The notes beneath the pieces were generated by a model. It worked only from the letters and a program-made list of their open reading frames with translations, made no database searches and was not told the origin of the DNA. Position numbers and translations under genes: made by a program. A stretch of 10,373 nucleotides of DNA from an uncultured Eubacteriales bacterium (GTDB taxonomy: Bacteria > Bacillota > Clostridia > Christensenellales > Borkfalkiaceae), in the NCBI GenBank assembly GCA_902766475.1, contig CACXDQ010000107.1, positions 1-10,373 on the forward strand. Reading direction: 5' to 3'. Positions 7,032-10,373 of this stretch are shown here, piece by piece (within the stretch, counting starts at the first letter, position 1; every line of letters begins with the position of its first letter).

Positions 7032-9854
7032 ATGATAAATTACATTAAAATAAAAGGTGCAAAAGAGAATAATTTAAAAAACATAAGCATCGACATACCG
7101 AGAGATAAGCTCGTCGTATTTACGGGGCTTTCGGGAAGCGGAAAATCGACGCTCGCTTTCGATACGATATTTGCCGAGGGGCAGAGAAAGTATATGGAGA
7201 GCCTGTCGAGCTATGCGAGGATGTTTTTGGGGCAGATGGAAAAGCCCGACGTCGAGAGTATCGAGGGGCTTTCCCCCGCAATTTCGATAGACCAGAAAAC
7301 GACGTCCAACAACCCTCGTTCCACCGTCGGCACTGTAACCGAAATTTACGATTATTTAAGGCTCTTATATGCGAGGGTGGGTACGCCTCATTGCCCCAAG
7401 TGCGGAAGAGTTATCGAAAAGATAACCGTCGATCAGATAGCCGAGCAGGTGATGAGCCTTCCGGAAGGGGCGAAAATACTCGTTAAAGCCCCCGTGGTAA
7501 GGGGAAGAAAGGGCGAATACGCCAAACAGCTTGAAGGATACAGAAAAAGCGGTTTCGCAAGGGCGGAAGTTGACGGCGTCGTCTACGACCTCTCGGAAGA
7601 GATAAAGCTCGACAAAAACATTAAACATAATATTTCCGTAGTCGTCGATAGGCTCGTCGTAAAATCGGGTATGAGAAAAAGGCTTTCCGACAGTTTGGAA
7701 ACGGCTCTCAAACTCACCGAAGGGCTTGTCGAAATAGGACACGACGACGTAAATACTCTCTATTCCACAAATTACGGCTGTCCCGATTGCGGAACGACGA
7801 TAGCGGAAATAGAGCCGAGGCTCTTTTCGTTCAACAATCCGTTCGGCGCATGCCCGAAGTGCAACGGCTTGGGCTTTACTACCAAGATAGACGAAGCGCT
7901 CGTTATCGGCAACCCGAACAAGACACTCAGAGAGGGCGCAATGACCGTTACGGGGTGGAATCTCGACAACGGCAAGATGTCGGAAATGTATTTTTCTTCG
8001 CTTGCCAAACATTACGGTTTCAGCCTCGACGTACCCGTAAAGGATCTCCCCGAAAATATTGTTCATATGCTCCTTTACGGCAACGGCGGCGAAAAGATAA
8101 AGATGAGTTACAGTTCGAGGACGTTCAGCGGCAGTTATATGTCCGGCTATGAGGGCATTATCCCTAACCTCGAACGCAGATACAGAGATACGACGAGCGA
8201 TTATACCAAGTCTGAAATAGAGAGGTATATGATAAGTTCCGACTGTCCCGATTGTAAGGGCAAAAGGCTTAAAAAAGAAGCGCTCGCCGTAACCGTGGGA
8301 GAGCTGAATATTGCCGAGCTTTGCGAGCTTTCCGTAGTAAAGATAAGGCAGTTTATGTCGGGGCTGTACCTCACGCCCACTCAGCAGATAATTTCCAAAG
8401 CCATACTCAAAGAGATAAACGCAAGGCTTAAATTTTTGGAGGACGTGGGGCTGGGATACCTCACGCTTTCGAGAAGTGCGGGAAGCTTGTCGGGCGGCGA
8501 AGCGCAGAGAATAAGGCTCGCTACGCAGATAGGCAGCGGACTTACGGGCGTTCTGTATATCCTCGACGAGCCGAGCATAGGGCTTCACCAAAGGGATAAC
8601 GAGAAGCTCATAAAAACGCTTGAAAGGTTGAGAGATCTCGGAAATACGCTCATCGTCGTCGAACACGACGAGGACACCATGAGGGCGGCGGATTTTATCG
8701 TCGATATAGGTCCTAAGGCGGGCGTACACGGCGGCGAGGTCGTCGCAAGCGGAAGCGTAGAGGATATTTGTAAAGCAAAAGGATCGATTACGGGCGATTA
8801 CCTTTCGGGAAGAAGAAAGATAGAAGTTCCGTCAAGGAGAAAACAGCCCGACGGAAGATGGCTTAAAGTGTTCGGTGCAAAACAAAATAACCTCAAAAAT
8901 ATAGACGTACAATTCCCCGTAGGGCTTATTACCGCAGTGACGGGCGTTTCGGGCAGCGGCAAAAGCTCGCTCGTAAACGAAGTTTTGCTGCCCGTTTTAT
9001 CGAACGAACTTAACGGTTCCAAAATGAGGCTCGGCAAACTCGACAGGATCGAGGGAATGGAATATTTCGACAACGTAATAGCCATAGACCAATCGCCCAT
9101 CGGCAGAACGCCGAGGAGCAACCCCGCAACTTACACCGGCGCATTTTCTTACATCAGGGAGATTTTCGCCGCATCGAACGACGCCAAGGAGAGGGGCTAT
9201 AAGGCGGGCAGATTTTCATTCAACGTTTCGGGCGGCAGATGCGAACGCTGTTCGGGCGACGGAATTATAAAGATCGAGATGCACTTCCTTCCCGACGTAT
9301 TCGTTCCGTGCGAGGTCTGTAAAGGCAAGCGGTATAACCACGAAACGCTCGAAGTCAGGTACAAGGGCAAAAACATTGCCGAAGTGCTCGATATGACGGT
9401 AGACGAAGCCGTAACTTATTTCGAGAACATTCCGAGAATATATAATAAGATAAAGACTTTGCAAGACGTCGGCTTAGGCTATATAAAGCTCGGTCAGCCG
9501 GCGACGACGCTTTCGGGCGGCGAGGCGCAGAGGGTGAAGCTCGCAACCGAACTTTCCAAGAGGTCTACGGGCAGAACGCTTTACGTTTTGGACGAGCCTA
9601 CGACGGGGCTTCACAGCTACGACGTCGACAAGCTTATTTCCATACTTGACAGGCTCAGGGATAGCGGCAATACCGTAATAGTTATCGAACACAACCTCGA
9701 CATGATAAAAATCGCCGACCATATCGTCGATTTGGGTCCCGAGGGAGGCGACGGCGGCGGAACGCTCATAGCCTCCGGCACACCCGAAGAGGTTGCGAAA
9801 GTGAAAGAAAGTTATACCGGGCAATTTCTTAAAAAAATACTCGGAAAGGAGTAA
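7032..9854 (+). CDS. uvrA: Excinuclease ABC subunit A
   Basis: Dimeric ABC-type ATPase that finds bulky DNA lesions and hands them to UvrB. At 940 residues it is full length. The first ATPase half has Walker A GLSGSGKST (from G32, K38), signature LSGGE (486-490) and Walker B LDEPSIGLH (from L511). The second half has GVSGSGKSS (from G638, K644), LSGGE (827-831) and LDEPTTGLH (from L853). The zinc sites are intact: C250-C253...C274-C277 in the first half and C737-C740...C760-C763 in the second. The extra pairs C121/C124 (HCPKCG) and C405/C408 (CPDCKGKRL) are also usual for UvrA. It starts 4 nt after uvrB with only a weak purine run before the ATG, so coupling to uvrB is likely. It is the housekeeping type, with no truncation of the kind seen in drug-resistance UvrA paralogues. 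Confidence 0.98.
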   Translation: MINYIKIKGAKENNLKNISIDIPRDKLVVFTGLSGSGKSTLAFDTIFAEGQRKYMESLSSYARMFLGQMEKPDVESIEGLSPAISIDQKTTSNNPRSTVGTVTEIYDYLRLLYARVGTPHCPKCGRVIEKITVDQIAEQVMSLPEGAKILVKAPVVRGRKGEYAKQLEGYRKSGFARAEVDGVVYDLSEEIKLDKNIKHNISVVVDRLVVKSGMRKRLSDSLETALKLTEGLVEIGHDDVNTLYSTNYGCPDCGTTIAEIEPRLFSFNNPFGACPKCNGLGFTTKIDEALVIGNPNKTLREGAMTVTGWNLDNGKMSEMYFSSLAKHYGFSLDVPVKDLPENIVHMLLYGNGGEKIKMSYSSRTFSGSYMSGYEGIIPNLERRYRDTTSDYTKSEIERYMISSDCPDCKGKRLKKEALAVTVGELNIAELCELSVVKIRQFMSGLYLTPTQQIISKAILKEINARLKFLEDVGLGYLTLSRSAGSLSGGEAQRIRLATQIGSGLTGVLYILDEPSIGLHQRDNEKLIKTLERLRDLGNTLIVVEHDEDTMRAADFIVDIGPKAGVHGGEVVASGSVEDICKAKGSITGDYLSGRRKIEVPSRRKQPDGRWLKVFGAKQNNLKNIDVQFPVGLITAVTGVSGSGKSSLVNEVLLPVLSNELNGSKMRLGKLDRIEGMEYFDNVIAIDQSPIGRTPRSNPATYTGAFSYIREIFAASNDAKERGYKAGRFSFNVSGGRCERCSGDGIIKIEMHFLPDVFVPCEVCKGKRYNHETLEVRYKGKNIAEVLDMTVDEAVTYFENIPRIYNKIKTLQDVGLGYIKLGQPATTLSGGEAQRVKLATELSKRSTGRTLYVLDEPTTGLHSYDVDKLISILDRLRDSGNTVIVIEHNLDMIKIADHIVDLGPEGGDGGGTLIASGTPEEVAKVKESYTGQFLKKILGKE
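9845..9851 (+). promoter_or_regulatory. Ribosome binding site of the gene after uvrA
   Basis: AAAGGAG, 9 nt before the ATG at 9861, overlaps the last codons of uvrA. It is much stronger than the sites before uvrB and uvrA and supports the start of the partial gene downstream. Confidence 0.75.
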
Positions 9855-9860
9855 AGACGA

Positions 9861-10373
9861 ATGATAAGAGACGGTTTTAAGGATGAGAAAAAAGTAACTT
9901 CGAGAGAATCGAGAAAAAAGCGAGCCGAGGGCGAGAGAGCGTATCTTGCAAAGCAGATACCCAAGATAAACGAGCTTGTAAAGGGTATCAACTTTTCTAC
10001 GGTCATTACGCTCATCATGGTCGGCATCGCATACGTTCTCGTAATTCTGTTCTATTTTTTGACGAAAGATTCCGAAACGCCTTACGAGCTTTGGAAACTC
10101 ATAGTATGGTCGGCGGTTATGGCGGTGCTTGTCATATGGACGCTCGTCTGGTTTTTCGCCGTTAAGCCCTCGCAGCTCAAAAGGGCGGAGAGATATAAAA
10201 AGGAACTTGAAAAAATAAATCTCGTCGGTTTGCAAAAGGCGAGCGGAGCTTATAAACTCTACGGAAAAGAGAGAATAATTGCGGCGCAAGCCGTAACCGT
10301 TCCGAAACAGAGCGACCGGAAAGAGGCGGCGGAACAGACCGAGGGCGCAGAAATAAAAGAGCTTAAAGAAGAG
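9861..10373 (+). CDS. Unrecognised two-span membrane protein, partial (runs off right edge)
   Basis: I translated 171 codons without a stop up to the window edge, so the C-terminus is missing. Residues 1-45 are highly charged and basic (VTSRESRKKRAEGERAY). A first membrane span follows at about 46-67 (STVITLIMVGIAYVLVILFY), then a short loop with KDSETPYELWK, then a second span at about 80-101 rich in Trp (LVIWTLVWFF). After VKPSQLKRAERYKKELEKIN the chain becomes hydrophilic and finally acidic (EAAEQTEGAEIKELKEE), probably cytoplasmic; by the positive-inside rule both ends should face the cytoplasm. It starts 6 nt after uvrA with a good ribosome binding site, so it is likely the next gene of the operon. 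I do not recognise the family and assign no function. Confidence 0.82.
   Translation, partial: MIRDGFKDEKKVTSRESRKKRAEGERAYLAKQIPKINELVKGINFSTVITLIMVGIAYVLVILFYFLTKDSETPYELWKLIVWSAVMAVLVIWTLVWFFAVKPSQLKRAERYKKELEKINLVGLQKASGAYKLYGKERIIAAQAVTVPKQSDRKEAAEQTEGAEIKELKEE

Noticed and set aside
7365..8729. 454-codon open frame on the minus strand, opposite uvrA
   Set aside because: It lies wholly inside uvrA, whose sense frame has all expected motifs. Codon bias in these genes suppresses stops on the opposite strand, and several other antisense frames of 200-270 codons occur in the window for the same reason.
9474..10289. 271-codon minus-strand open frame across the uvrA end and the last gene
   Set aside because: It overlaps the ABC signature and Walker B region of uvrA antisense and has no recognisable motifs. 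The plus-strand gene at 9861 has a ribosome binding site and clear membrane spans instead.

Overview
The window looks like ordinary chromosomal core-genome DNA from a Bacillota/Clostridia-type bacterium, probably an uncultured gut-type lineage. That placement is an inference from moderate GC, AGGAG-type ribosome binding sites, sigma-A consensus promoters and the protein types; nothing here fixes the genus. There are no rRNA or tRNA genes, insertion sequences, CRISPR arrays, phage genes or recent-transfer signals. I found no obviously new multi-gene system. The points most worth attention are an unusual active-site sequence in the alanine racemase and two unrecognised small membrane proteins placed around the excinuclease genes.

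Layout. Positions 1-1237 (minus strand) hold an M18-family metallo-aminopeptidase that lacks only its C-terminal end, with a very good promoter just upstream. A 105-bp divergent intergenic region separates it from an alanine racemase gene (1343-2389, plus strand). After another 105-bp gap, which carries a perfect TTGACA-17-TATAAT promoter, comes a tightly packed plus-strand series: aspS (aspartyl-tRNA synthetase), yqeY (GatB/YqeY-domain protein), a 99-residue membrane protein, uvrB, uvrA, and a second unrecognised membrane protein that runs off the right edge. Gaps between these genes are 1, 3, 2, 4 and 6 nt, so they very probably form one operon.

How the genes work together. UvrA and UvrB are the damage-recognition proteins of nucleotide excision repair; UvrC is not in the window. 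AspRS charges tRNA-Asp, and YqeY resembles the tail domain of the GatB amidotransferase subunit. Alanine racemase supplies D-alanine for peptidoglycan, and the aminopeptidase recycles peptides. The excision-repair genes appear to be driven by the housekeeping aspS promoter rather than a damage-inducible one, since I could not see a LexA box ahead of them. No stretch longer than 300 bases lacks a gene.
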